Below, one piece after another: positions 27,112 to 36,316 of a stretch of DNA of 64,000 nucleotides. The position numbers and the translations under genes are program-made. The stretch lies in contig NZ_JANHLK010000012.1 in assembly GCF_028682635.1 (NCBI RefSeq), forward strand, positions 124,001 through 188,000, given 5' to 3'. The notes beneath the pieces were generated by a model. The model was not told the DNA's origin. It saw only the letters and a program-made list of their open reading frames with translations, and ran no database searches. The DNA comes from Pseudomonas putida (GTDB lineage: Bacteria; Pseudomonadota; Gammaproteobacteria; Pseudomonadales; Pseudomonadaceae). Numbering within the stretch: the stretch's first letter is position 1; each line of letters opens with the position of its first letter.

Positions 27112-27474
27112 TTGTTCAAAGTTACTCCCAATCCCCCAGACACAGATCCCCAAGCTTGCGTCGAAGACGAAAAACTCAAAGAAGCCGCCGACCGCGCCCT
27201 CTCCCATTACTTCCCGCCCCCTGACGAAAAACCGGCCAAGCGCCGAAAATTCCAGCTCTTCACCGTTTCTCCCGATGTCTGCACCGAAGCGCTTCTGGCC
27301 AATGCCTCTGAAGACCTGCTGTCCATCAGTGCCATTGCGGCCGATCTGGCGGACGGGGTGGAAGGTTCGCGGCGTTCGGTAGCCTTGGCGCTCAGCCGAA
27401 TGGCCGATGGTGTGCATTTGTTGGTGGAGCGGGCGCTGGATCATCATGAGGCGTTGGCTCGGGCCAAGGTTTAG
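27112..27474 (+). CDS. DUF6124 family protein
   Basis: This is a 120-residue protein of the Pseudomonas-restricted DUF6124 family, recognised from its FKVTPNPPDTDP opening. A charged linker follows, then a C-terminal helical part (ANASEDLLSISAIAADLADGVEGSRRSVALALSRMADGVHLLVERALD). The function is unknown. The start is a TTG at 27112, with GGAG six bases upstream, at the position where relatives have ATG. The frame stays open upstream to 26944, so a leader-encoded extension of 56 residues is formally possible but unlikely. It is the only intact gene between the Rhs protein and chpC. Confidence 0.75.
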   Translation: MFKVTPNPPDTDPQACVEDEKLKEAADRALSHYFPPPDEKPAKRRKFQLFTVSPDVCTEALLANASEDLLSISAIAADLADGVEGSRRSVALALSRMADGVHLLVERALDHHEALARAKV

Positions 27475-27504
27475 CTGTCAGGCCTTCGGTGAATTGGAGG
27501 CCGC

Positions 27505-27579
27505 CTTCGCGAGCAAGCCCGCTCCCACATTGATTTGCGGCGAACACAAAACCCTGTGGGAGCGGGCTTGCTCGCGAAG
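27505..27579. repeat. Paired REP element
   Basis: CTTCGCGAGCAAGCCCGCTCCCACA and its exact reverse complement with about 25 bases between, in the convergent gap between the DUF6124 gene and chpC. Confidence 0.92.
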
Positions 27580-27586
27580 AGGCCCT

Positions 27587-28054
27587 TCAGACGAGCCCGG
27601 CACTCACCAACAACTCTTCCAGCGCCAGCAGATCCGGCACCTTGGCCACTTGATCCGCTACCTGTACCGCCGCTTGCTCCAGCGAACACAGCGGCACATC
27701 CACGTAGCTCAACTGGCTGTCGAGCTTGTACGAGCGCGGAATTCCCTGCACCAGCAGCGCGATGAATTTCAGTTCGGGACGACCGCCGAGCGCATTGAGA
27801 ATGACGATTCGCGCGCGTTCGCCGATGACGATTTTCTGCCCGCAGGCCGACTCGAAGCTGAGCAACGGAATCTGCCGGTCGCGCCAGGCTACCCGGCCCA
27901 GGTACCAGGGCGGTGAGTCCAGGTTGAAGGCCGCGGGCTGGTAGTCGATCAGCTCCGCCACCGCGACGTTGGGCAGGATCAGGTTGCGGTCGGCCAGGGG
28001 CAGCAGCAGGCCGGTGAGCTGGCTTTCGCGCGAGTCGTGGCGACGCTCATGCAT
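27587..28054 (-). CDS. chpC: CheW-like protein ChpC of the Pil-Chp system
   Basis: ChpC is a 155-residue CheW-domain scaffold linking chemoreceptors to the ChpA kinase. The CheW fold is recognisable from GLLLPLADRNLILPNVAVAELI, WYLGRVAWRDRQIPLLSFE and ALLVQGIPRSY. The start at 28054 overlaps the chpA stop by eight bases (ATGCATGA), proving transcription with it; the longer frame lies inside chpA. In P. aeruginosa chpB, a methylesterase, lies between chpA and chpC. It is absent here. Confidence 0.9.
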   Translation of the reverse strand: MHERRHDSRESQLTGLLLPLADRNLILPNVAVAELIDYQPAAFNLDSPPWYLGRVAWRDRQIPLLSFESACGQKIVIGERARIVILNALGGRPELKFIALLVQGIPRSYKLDSQLSYVDVPLCSLEQAAVQVADQVAKVPDLLALEELLVSAGLV

Positions 28055-31000
28055 GGGTCTTGCTCCACAGGGCGATGCTTTCGAGCAGTACCGATTCCTG
28101 GTACGGCTTGCCAAGGTAGTCGTTGACGCCGATGGCCATGGCCCGGTCGCGGTGTTTCTGGCCGGTGCGGGAGGTGATCATAATGATCGGCAGGTGCCGC
28201 AGGCGCTCATCGTTGCGCACTTGGGTCGCAACTTCGAAGCCATCCATGCGCGGCATTTCGATGTCCAGCAGCATCAGGTCCGGGCTGTGCTCTTCGAGCA
28301 GCAGCATGGCGTCGACCCCGTCCTTGGCGGTCAGCACGTTCATGCCGTGGCGTTCGAGCAACCGGCTGGTGACCTTGCGCACGGTGACCGAGTCATCGAC
28401 CACCATCACCAGCAACGGCCGCTGCGGCTCGACCTCGACTTCGTGGCTCGCCGGACGCTGCGGCGCACGCGCTTGCATGGCGCGAACCGGCGCCAGCAGG
28501 TCCAGGATCAGCACCACCCGGCCGTCCCCCAGAATCGTCGCCCCGGATACCCCTTGCACCGCCGAAAACTGCGGGCCGAGGCTTTTCACCACGATCTCGC
28601 GCGTGCCCGCCATGGCATCCACCTGCACCGCAATGTGCCGCTCGTTGCACTGCACCAGCAACACCGGCAGCGGCAGGCTCTGGCCCGACAGCCGTGGGCG
28701 TGGGCTGGTTTTCAGCAACTCGCCCAGGTAACACAGTTCATAACGCTGCCCGGCGTATTCATAGGTCGGCGGATCAAGACGAAAATGCCCTTCGAGTTCA
28801 TTGGGCAACACGCGCACGATGCCATCGATGGTGTTCAGCGGAATCGCGTATTGATCCTCGGCGCATTGCACCATCAGGGCCCGGTTGACCGACACGGTGA
28901 ACGGCAGACGAATGCGAAAATGCACGCCCTGCCCCGGCACCGAGTCGATGCTCATGGTGCCGCCCAGTTGCCGCACTTCTTCGTGCACCACGTCCATGCC
29001 GACCCCACGCCCGGAGATCTGGGTGATTTTCTCCGCCGTGGAAAACCCCGGCTGCAGGATGAATTGCAGCACGTCGTGGTCGCTGATGACGCTGTCCGGG
29101 GCGAGCAGGCCGCGCTTGATCGCCTTGCGTCGCACCGCCTCCAGGGGCACGCCGGCGCCGTCGTCGCGAATATCGAAAATGATGTCGCCACCCTCGCGCA
29201 ACAGATCCAAAGTGATCCGCCCTTGCGCCGGTTTGCCCGCCGCAACCCGCACGTCGGCGGGCTCCAGGCCATGGTCGACGGCGTTGCGCAGCATATGCTC
29301 CAGCGGCGCCGCCATGCGTTCGAGCACATTGCGATCCATCTCGCCTTCGGCGTTGCCGACGATGAACTCGACGTCCTTGCCCAGCTCACCGGCCACCTGG
29401 CGGACAATGCGCTTGAGGCGCGGCAGCATGCGCTCGAACGGCACCATGCGCGTGCGCATCAGGCCTTCCTGCAATTCGGTGTTGATGCGACCCTGCTGTT
29501 GCAACAGGTTTTCCGCGTCCTGGTTGCGCCGGTCGAGGGTTTCCTTGAGGTCGAGCAGGTCGGAGGCGGATTCGAACAGGGCGCGCGACAGTTGCTGCAA
29601 TTGCGAATGACGGTCCATTTCCAGCGGATCGAACTCTTCGTAACCCAGGCGCTCGGCCTCGACCTGCTGTCGGCTGAGGATCCGGCCCTGGGTTTCGGTA
29701 TCGAGCCGGCGCAACTGGTCGCGCATGCGCTCGATGGTGGTTTCCATCTCGTTGAGCGCCACCTGCGCGTCGTTTACCTGTTGTTCGATGCGACCACGAA
29801 AGATCGAGGTTTCAGCGGCCAGGTTGACCAGGTCATCGAGCAGCTCCGCCGAGACCTTGACCATGTCCGCCCCGGCATCGGGTTGCAGCTGTGGTGGCTC
29901 GGCTTTCGCCGCCACGGTGAGCGGCGCCGGGGTTTCAGCCAGAACCGGGTGACTGAAGTTCTGGATCGCGTCGATCAGCCGGTCGGCCGGCGGCAATGGC
30001 TCGCCGGCGCGCGCCGCGTCGAGCATCTGGGCCAGGCGGTCATGGCTGCGCTGCAGCAGCTCGAACAACGCCGGCGTGGGTTGCAGCACGCCGGTGGACA
30101 GGCCTTCGTAGAGATATTCCAGCTCATGGGCCAGGTCGCCGATCGGGGCGATTTCCACCATGCGCGCACCGCCCTTGAGGGTGTGCAGGTCGCGCAGCAG
30201 GGTTTCCATTTCCTGGCGGTTCGACGGCTCGGCCTGCCAGCGCAGCAGCGCCGCGCCGGAGCTTTCGATGATGTCGAAGCCTTCTTCAAGGAAGATGTCC
30301 AGCAACTCGCCGTCATGGTGGGTCGAGTCGTTGCCGGTCGCCGCTTCGAGCACCTCGGCGTTGCTCGCGTGACCTTGCCTGAAGGCGCGAATCGCTTCGA
30401 TCAGGTCCTCGGGATCGCCCAGGGCTTGATGGTCTTGCAGTTGCTCAAGCAACTGGGCCAGGCGGTCATGGCTCTGTTGCAGCAGCTGCGCCAGCGCTTC
30501 GCTGTGGCTGTAACGGCGATCCACCAGTCCCTCATAGAGGCTTTCCAGTTCATGGGCCAGGTCGCCGACCGGCTCGACCTCAGCCATACGCGCGCCACCC
30601 TTGAGGGTGTGCAGATCGCGCTGCAACGACGACAGGGGCGCGGCGTTATGCGGGTCATTGAGCCAGCGCTGCAGGGAATGGTTGGCGCTTTCGAGGATAT
30701 CTTCGGCTTCTTCGAGGAAGATCGAAACGATGTCGCTGTCCAGTTCGGCGGCGCGCCCCCCTGTAGGAGCTGGCTTGCCAGCGATGGACGTCAACGATGA
30801 CGCGTTGTCATTGGATGACCGCGGCGCCTGTGAGTCCATCGCGAGCAGGCTCGTTCCCACAGGGAGGGGTAGCGTGCGCTCAAGTTCAGCGGTGGCGTCG
30901 CCCAGCTCGCGGATGCTCAAGGTGCGACTGCCGTCACTGCGAATCAGGCCCATGGCGGACGGATCGAGGCTCTGGTCGAGCAAGCCGTGCAAGGCCCGAA

Positions 31001-34000
31001 CCCGTTCCGGACGCGGGCTGACTTCCTGGCCGGCCGCCAACTCGTCGAGCATGTTGATCAGCGCTTCGTGGGCACTCTGTGCCTCATGGAAAAACGCTTC
31101 GCTGACTGCCAGGCTGCTCTCTTCCACCGCGCCGTAGAGATCGAGCAAGGCTTCGCAGAGTTCATCCACCGGGTGCAGGTAGGCCAGGTGCGCACCTTCG
31201 CCGAGGGTGGTCAATTCGTCCAGCAGTGCACTGAGTTCCTGGCGCTCGCCCGGGTGCTGCTGCCAACGCCGCAACAGGCTTTCGGCGTCCAGCAGGATGT
31301 CCATGCCCTGGGCCAGGAAGTTGTTGATCAGCTGCGGGTCGCGCTTTATCCGCAGGCCACTGCTGGGCGTGTTCGAGAGGGTTTGCAGGCGCTCGGCGAG
31401 CAGCGCCCTGGCACGCTCGATCAAGGCCCGCGCACCGGGAATTTCTGCCACCGGATCGCTCTTGAGCTGGCGCAAGCCAAGCCGGAACAAACCTTCGGCC
31501 TCCAGCAGCACTTCGACTTCGTCCAGATCGAGCGCGATCAGGTGAGCCTTGTACTCCCGGGCCAGTTGGTCCAGCGGCGTCGCCAGCTCGGCAATCGGCA
31601 GGACCCCGGCCACCGACGCACTGCCCTTGAGCGTGTGCAAGGCGCGCTGCAGTTCATCGCTGGCCTGCAGCGGGAGGTGTTCGGCGGCCTGGTCGAGAAA
31701 GCGGTTGAGGCTACCCAGATGGGTCTCGGCTTCCTTGCGGAAGATTTCCAGCAACAGCGGGTCGAGGGCCGCGACGTCCTGGGTGTCCTCGTCCACTGCC
31801 GTGGCTGCGCCCTTGGCCAGGGCATGGGCACGGGCCGCCAGCTGGTCGACATCGTCACGCTGGCGCTGGGCATCGGCGGCATATTCGGCCATCAGTTGCG
31901 GGAGCAGATCGAGCACTTCGCCGAGCAACTGCTGCACGCTGGCGCCAGGCGTCACGCTCTGTTCGAGGATGCGGTTGAGCAGGTTTTCCATGGCCCAGGC
32001 CAGTTCGCCCAGTACCAGGGCGCGCACCATCCGGCCGCTGCCCTTGAGGGTATGGAAAGCGCGGCGCAGTTCACTCAGGGCCGAGCGGTTGGCGGGATTG
32101 CCCGACCAGCGTGGCAAATACTCACGAAGGATCTCCAGTACTTCCTCGGTTTCTTCGATGAACACTTCGCGCAATTCCTCGTCCACCGGCGCTTCGCCTG
32201 ACGGCGGCGGCAGCAGGCTGCCCGGCGTGTCGAGGGCGGGCGGGTTCAGGGCCGAGACCGGGTTGGCCAGCACATCGGCCAGGCTCTGGGCGATGGCCGG
32301 GGCATCCCGTTCCTGCTGTTGCTGTGCTTCGCCGGAGCTCAAGACATCCGCCAGCACCGGCACCTGTTGTTCGCTGGGGAAAACCCCGAGTGCAGCCAGG
32401 CTTCGCTGCGCCACGTCGAGCAATTGTTCACCGGGCGCCAGGGGGTCGTCGCTGAGGCGCTCAAGGTAATACTCGATGCTGGTGATAGCGTCGGCCAGGC
32501 TGTCCAGCGCCTGCCAGCCGGGCTGGCCCGGTTCGAGCAGCAGGTGCTCGCGGATAAAATGATTGCAGGTTTCGATCAGGCTCGCCGCCCGGCTCAACGG
32601 AATCATCGCCAGGGCACCGCGCACTTGGGTGAGCAAGGCCGGCAGTGCCTGCAGGTGCTGTCGGTCCCAATCGGCATCGATGTAGTCGACGATCATGTCC
32701 TTGGCCTGCTGCAGGCAGATGCGCGCTTCCTTGATGACGATCTGGTGGATCTGCGTCAGGTCGGTGGTGGGCAGGCGGCTGTCTTCCTGGCTTTCCGGCT
32801 CCACGGTGCCGACCATGCCGGCCAGGGTCGCTTCGACGTAAAGCAAGGCCCCGGCCACGTCCATGAGGATCGCGTCATCGGGTGCGCGCTGTCCCTGGGT
32901 CAGGCTCAGCACCACGGCCAGTTGATCGATGATGACCTTGCGTGGCTGGCCAAAACCCAGCACCGCCAGGGTGTCGGCGATCTGCCGCAGGGGCGCCAGC
33001 AGGCTGTCGAGGTCCGAGGCGTGTTGGCGGTCGCTGCGCACGAACAGGTCGAGGTGCTCCTTGACCCGCACCAGCTCTTCGCACAAGGCCGCCAATACCG
33101 AGCGCATGGCGTCACGGTCGGGCCCGGCCAGCCGTGCGCGTTCTTCGTCGACCATCGCGCTGTCAGGCAATGCATCATCCAGTGCGTAGCGATCTTTCAT
33201 GGTCAGCATCTGCCCGGTGGGATGTTCGGCCTTGGCAATATAGAACAGCAAACTCTTGAGCAACTCGGTTGGCGGCGGCTGATTGATGCCCTGCATGCCC
33301 TGTTCGAGCAGACGCTTGAGCTCCTTGTCAGCCTCCTTGAACAGGCTGCGCAAGGCCGGGCTGTTGCCGATGGCACCGGCGCGCATGCCTTCGACCAGCG
33401 CCGAAGCGACCTGCCACAGCGGGCTCAGGGGCGCTGAACCGCACACGTTTTCCAGACGGCTGAAGACCTTGGCCAGGTACTCAAGGTGAGTGTCGTCGTC
33501 CTGTTCACGCAGCAAACCGACCAGGGCCATCTGCAACATCTGCCGCAACTTGCGCAGCACATTCGGCAATTCCGCCGGCTCCAGCCGCGCCAGGGACGCT
33601 TCGTCCAGGGGCGCCAGGCCGAGCAACTGCGGGCTGAACAGGCTGGTTTCCGACAACAGGCTTTCGCCCCGGGCGCTGCGCAGGTCGTTGATCAGCGGCA
33701 AGACCACCAACGGCAAATCGCGGCGGGCGCCTTGCACGCGATCGAGGTAGATCGGCAATTGCCCCAGCGCTTGCAGCATGAGGTGCAACGCTTCGTCGCG
33801 ATGATGAACGCGATTGTGTTGCAAGGCGGTGACCAGTTGCTCCATTTCTTCGGCAAGCAAGGCCGCGCCGTAGAACTCGACCATCTGCAGGCTGCCGTGA
33901 ACCTGATGGATGCACGCCAGGCATTCGCTCAGGGCGTGCGTCGCCTGCGGGTCATCAAGCTGGGTTTCGATCGCGTGATGAGCCTGCTTCAGCGTTTCGG

Positions 34001-34052
34001 CAATTTCGCCTTTGACCCATTCGAGGGCCACATAGTCGTGCCGATCACCCAT
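28047..34052 (-). CDS. chpA: Hybrid sensor histidine kinase ChpA of the Pil-Chp surface-sensing system
   Basis: ChpA is a giant CheA-type kinase of 2001 residues that passes signals from PilJ to the response regulators PilG and PilH, controlling type IV pili and cAMP. In order: N-terminal helical region with an Hpt-like HQVHGSLQ; four Hpt modules with HTLKGS/G motifs at about 667, 805, 1148 and 1290; an ATPase domain (NAVDHG near 1592, GRGVGMDVV); a CheW-like domain (about 1730-1860); and a receiver with VDDSVTVRK, phosphoacceptor Asp in LLDIEMPRMDG (about 1930) and GKPY. P. aeruginosa ChpA is longer (about 2470). Residues 1064-1097 derive from a REP pair inserted in frame. The start at 34052 has GGAGTGGTT before it. 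Confidence 0.96.
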   Translation of the reverse strand: MGDRHDYVALEWVKGEIAETLKQAHHAIETQLDDPQATHALSECLACIHQVHGSLQMVEFYGAALLAEEMEQLVTALQHNRVHHRDEALHLMLQALGQLPIYLDRVQGARRDLPLVVLPLINDLRSARGESLLSETSLFSPQLLGLAPLDEASLARLEPAELPNVLRKLRQMLQMALVGLLREQDDDTHLEYLAKVFSRLENVCGSAPLSPLWQVASALVEGMRAGAIGNSPALRSLFKEADKELKRLLEQGMQGINQPPPTELLKSLLFYIAKAEHPTGQMLTMKDRYALDDALPDSAMVDEERARLAGPDRDAMRSVLAALCEELVRVKEHLDLFVRSDRQHASDLDSLLAPLRQIADTLAVLGFGQPRKVIIDQLAVVLSLTQGQRAPDDAILMDVAGALLYVEATLAGMVGTVEPESQEDSRLPTTDLTQIHQIVIKEARICLQQAKDMIVDYIDADWDRQHLQALPALLTQVRGALAMIPLSRAASLIETCNHFIREHLLLEPGQPGWQALDSLADAITSIEYYLERLSDDPLAPGEQLLDVAQRSLAALGVFPSEQQVPVLADVLSSGEAQQQQERDAPAIAQSLADVLANPVSALNPPALDTPGSLLPPPSGEAPVDEELREVFIEETEEVLEILREYLPRWSGNPANRSALSELRRAFHTLKGSGRMVRALVLGELAWAMENLLNRILEQSVTPGASVQQLLGEVLDLLPQLMAEYAADAQRQRDDVDQLAARAHALAKGAATAVDEDTQDVAALDPLLLEIFRKEAETHLGSLNRFLDQAAEHLPLQASDELQRALHTLKGSASVAGVLPIAELATPLDQLAREYKAHLIALDLDEVEVLLEAEGLFRLGLRQLKSDPVAEIPGARALIERARALLAERLQTLSNTPSSGLRIKRDPQLINNFLAQGMDILLDAESLLRRWQQHPGERQELSALLDELTTLGEGAHLAYLHPVDELCEALLDLYGAVEESSLAVSEAFFHEAQSAHEALINMLDELAAGQEVSPRPERVRALHGLLDQSLDPSAMGLIRSDGSRTLSIRELGDATAELERTLPLPVGTSLLAMDSQAPRSSNDNASSLTSIAGKPAPTGGRAAELDSDIVSIFLEEAEDILESANHSLQRWLNDPHNAAPLSSLQRDLHTLKGGARMAEVEPVGDLAHELESLYEGLVDRRYSHSEALAQLLQQSHDRLAQLLEQLQDHQALGDPEDLIEAIRAFRQGHASNAEVLEAATGNDSTHHDGELLDIFLEEGFDIIESSGAALLRWQAEPSNRQEMETLLRDLHTLKGGARMVEIAPIGDLAHELEYLYEGLSTGVLQPTPALFELLQRSHDRLAQMLDAARAGEPLPPADRLIDAIQNFSHPVLAETPAPLTVAAKAEPPQLQPDAGADMVKVSAELLDDLVNLAAETSIFRGRIEQQVNDAQVALNEMETTIERMRDQLRRLDTETQGRILSRQQVEAERLGYEEFDPLEMDRHSQLQQLSRALFESASDLLDLKETLDRRNQDAENLLQQQGRINTELQEGLMRTRMVPFERMLPRLKRIVRQVAGELGKDVEFIVGNAEGEMDRNVLERMAAPLEHMLRNAVDHGLEPADVRVAAGKPAQGRITLDLLREGGDIIFDIRDDGAGVPLEAVRRKAIKRGLLAPDSVISDHDVLQFILQPGFSTAEKITQISGRGVGMDVVHEEVRQLGGTMSIDSVPGQGVHFRIRLPFTVSVNRALMVQCAEDQYAIPLNTIDGIVRVLPNELEGHFRLDPPTYEYAGQRYELCYLGELLKTSPRPRLSGQSLPLPVLLVQCNERHIAVQVDAMAGTREIVVKSLGPQFSAVQGVSGATILGDGRVVLILDLLAPVRAMQARAPQRPASHEVEVEPQRPLLVMVVDDSVTVRKVTSRLLERHGMNVLTAKDGVDAMLLLEEHSPDLMLLDIEMPRMDGFEVATQVRNDERLRHLPIIMITSRTGQKHRDRAMAIGVNDYLGKPYQESVLLESIALWSKTHA
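30762..30861. repeat. REP pair inserted within the chpA coding region
   Basis: CTGTAGGAGCTGGCTTGCCAGCGATGG on the left and CCATCGCGAGCAGGCTCGTTCCCACAG on the right are inverted, with about 48 bases between. The pair keeps the chpA frame, encoding about 33 extra residues on the linker before the third Hpt module, including the typical REP-derived words SLLAM and IAGKPAPT. Confidence 0.9.
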
Positions 34053-34101
34053 AACCACTCCAATCCCCACTTCAATCAAGATAGCCATGCCCGGGGGCGG
34101 T

Positions 34102-36162
34102 TCAAGCTTTGTCCGTTACCTGCGCCTTGGTGGCCGGCAAGGTGAACCCGGACACCGACCGCCGCAACTGGCTGGCCATTTTTGCCAGGTTGCCAATGCT
34201 CTCGGCGGTGGCGGTAGAGCCGGACGAGGTCTGCGTGGTGATCTGCTGGATCACGTTCATGGTCAGGGAAATCTGACCGGCCGACGACGTCTGTTGTTGC
34301 GCGGCGTTGGAAATGCTCTGGATCAGCGCCGCCAGGGTCTTGGACACCCCTTCGATTTCTTCCAGGGCCACACCGGCATCCTGCGCCAGACGCGCGCCGC
34401 GCACCACTTCGGTGGTGGTCTGCTCCATGGAGATGACCGCTTCGTTGGTGTCGGCCTGGATCGCCCGCACCAGGGTCTCGATCTGCCGTGTTGCGGCGGA
34501 CGAACGTTCCGCCAGGCGCTGCACCTCGTCGGCGACCACCGCAAAACCACGTCCGGCATCACCGGCCATGGACGCCTGGATTGCCGCGTTGAGGGCGAGG
34601 ATGTTGGTCTGGTCGGCAATGTCGTCGATCAGGCTGACAATATCGCCAATTTCCTGGGAAGACTCGCCAAGGCGTTTGATTCGTTTGGCGGTGTCCTGGA
34701 TCTGTTCGCGGATGTTGTCCATGCCGTGGATGGTGTTGTGCACCACCTCGTTGCCCTTGTTGGCGATTTCCACCGAACGCTCGGCCACCGCCGAGGACTC
34801 GGCGGCGTTGGCCGACACCTGGTCGATGGACTCGGCCATGTCGTTGATCGCGGTGGAGGCTTCGGAAATCTGTTGGGCCTGGTGTTCCGAGGCCTGTGCC
34901 AGGTGCATCGCGGTGGCCTGGGTTTCCTGCACGGCGGCGGCGACCTGCCCGGCTGTGAGGTTGATCGTGGCCACCAGGTCGCGCAGTTGGTCCACGGAAT
35001 AGTTGATCGAGTCGGCAATGGTCCCGGTGAAGTCCTCGGTGACCGTGGCGGTCACGGTCAGGTCGCCGTCGGCCAGGTCTTCGATTTCATCGAGCAGACG
35101 CAGGATCGCGTTCTGGTTGCGTTCGTTCTTCTCGGCGGTTTCGCGCAGTTGGCGATTGGTTTCACGCACCATCACCAGGCCGATGAGGATGATCGACATC
35201 AACGCTGCCAGGCCCAGGACATAACCGCCGATGGTGTCGGTGTCACGTCCCCCGGCGAGGTTTTCGAAACCGCTGGCCAGGTGGGACGCTTCGTCGAGCA
35301 GGGTTTGCGAGAGACTGAAGATATTGGTCGCCGATTCACGGACCTTGAACAGCTCCGGTGAGGTTTCGAGGATTTCGTCCACGGAGCCGGAAACGAATTC
35401 GAACAGCTCGGAAATCTCGATCAGCCGCGCGCGCGCGTCTCGGTCCTCGACCTGGCTGACCCGCAGCGCTGCGTTGCCCTGGAGCATGCCGTTGAGCACC
35501 TGGCCGAAACGCGCCGCATCACGGCCGAACGCATCGGCGGCCTGCTGTGAGTTTTCGTCGCCAGACAAGACGGTATTGACCGCGCCTAAAATACGTTCGG
35601 CCAACAGGGATTGACGCTGGGCCATCGCCACCTGGGCCGCCGGGGCGCCCCGTTGCAGCAGGGTTTCGACGACTTTTTCGTATTCGACCTGCAACTGCGG
35701 CACGGTTTCGGCGAGGGTCGCGGCGACCTGATGCAGCGACAACACCGTCTGCTCGCTGGACAGGATGGCGTCGGTGTTTTTCAGCAGGCGTTCCCAGTCC
35801 AGCTGCACGGCGCGCATTTCCGGGCGCACGCTGGCCGGTGCCGGTGGCAGGCCGGTGGCGGGGTCGCCTTTCTTCAGATAACTCCAGCGCCGGGCAAAAT
35901 CGTTGCGCGCATCGCTGAGTAACTTGAACGCCGCGGCCTTGCCGGCAGCGGCTTCGGTGGCATTCTTGGCAATCCGTTGGGACAGCACGCGCAGCTCACC
36001 GGCGTGGCCGATGTACTGTTTGTCGTAAGTAGCCTGGGTGTTGAGGTACGCGAAGTTGGCGAACAACAACATGATGAAGATGATCAGGGCGATGAACAGC
36101 GCGATGATCTGCGATCGACTGCGCGACCCTTCCATTGGCTTGCCTGCTTTTGCTTTTGTCAT
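34102..36162 (-). CDS. pilJ: Methyl-accepting chemotaxis protein PilJ
   Basis: PilJ is the receptor of the Pil-Chp system, sensing pilus retraction at surfaces. The 686-residue product has a first membrane helix at about 22-42 ([21 protein letters not shown]) and a periplasmic domain with two PilJ sensory repeats ([50 protein letters not shown]). A second helix at about 322-342 and a HAMP-like link lead into the cytoplasmic signalling hairpin. The tip carries [17 protein letters not shown] and [16 protein letters not shown]. It is transcribed between pilI and chpA. Methylation sites may be present, but the methyltransferase gene pilK is not next to it. Confidence 0.96.
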   Translation of the reverse strand: MTKAKAGKPMEGSRSRSQIIALFIALIIFIMLLFANFAYLNTQATYDKQYIGHAGELRVLSQRIAKNATEAAAGKAAAFKLLSDARNDFARRWSYLKKGDPATGLPPAPASVRPEMRAVQLDWERLLKNTDAILSSEQTVLSLHQVAATLAETVPQLQVEYEKVVETLLQRGAPAAQVAMAQRQSLLAERILGAVNTVLSGDENSQQAADAFGRDAARFGQVLNGMLQGNAALRVSQVEDRDARARLIEISELFEFVSGSVDEILETSPELFKVRESATNIFSLSQTLLDEASHLASGFENLAGGRDTDTIGGYVLGLAALMSIILIGLVMVRETNRQLRETAEKNERNQNAILRLLDEIEDLADGDLTVTATVTEDFTGTIADSINYSVDQLRDLVATINLTAGQVAAAVQETQATAMHLAQASEHQAQQISEASTAINDMAESIDQVSANAAESSAVAERSVEIANKGNEVVHNTIHGMDNIREQIQDTAKRIKRLGESSQEIGDIVSLIDDIADQTNILALNAAIQASMAGDAGRGFAVVADEVQRLAERSSAATRQIETLVRAIQADTNEAVISMEQTTTEVVRGARLAQDAGVALEEIEGVSKTLAALIQSISNAAQQQTSSAGQISLTMNVIQQITTQTSSGSTATAESIGNLAKMASQLRRSVSGFTLPATKAQVTDKA

Positions 36163-36206
36163 CGGTCTTCGCCTGTTAACCCACTTCTGGGCCTACCAGA
36201 ATCCCC

Positions 36207-36296
36207 TGTGGGAGCGGGCTTGCTCGCGAAAGCGGTGTGTCATCCAAGATTAAATTCGACTGGCATGACGCCTTCGCGAGCAAGCCCGCTCCCACA
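36207..36296. repeat. Paired REP element within the pil operon
   Basis: TGTGGGAGCGGGCTTGCTCGCGAA and its reverse complement separate pilI from pilJ. An element inside an operon is unusual and may dampen read-through or stabilise the upstream pilGHI transcript. Confidence 0.92.
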
Positions 36297-36316
36297 TTAG
36301 ATCGGTGTCGTTCCTG

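Noticed and set aside
24908..27474. Prophage or insertion sequence
   Set aside because: No transposase, integrase, capsid or tail gene and no clear terminal repeats; the patch is better described as recombinational accessory DNA.
27969..30800. 943-codon open frame antisense to chpA
   Set aside because: It mirrors the GC-rich third-position pattern of chpA, is rich in His, Arg and Gln without domains, and has no ribosome site. It is a shadow frame.
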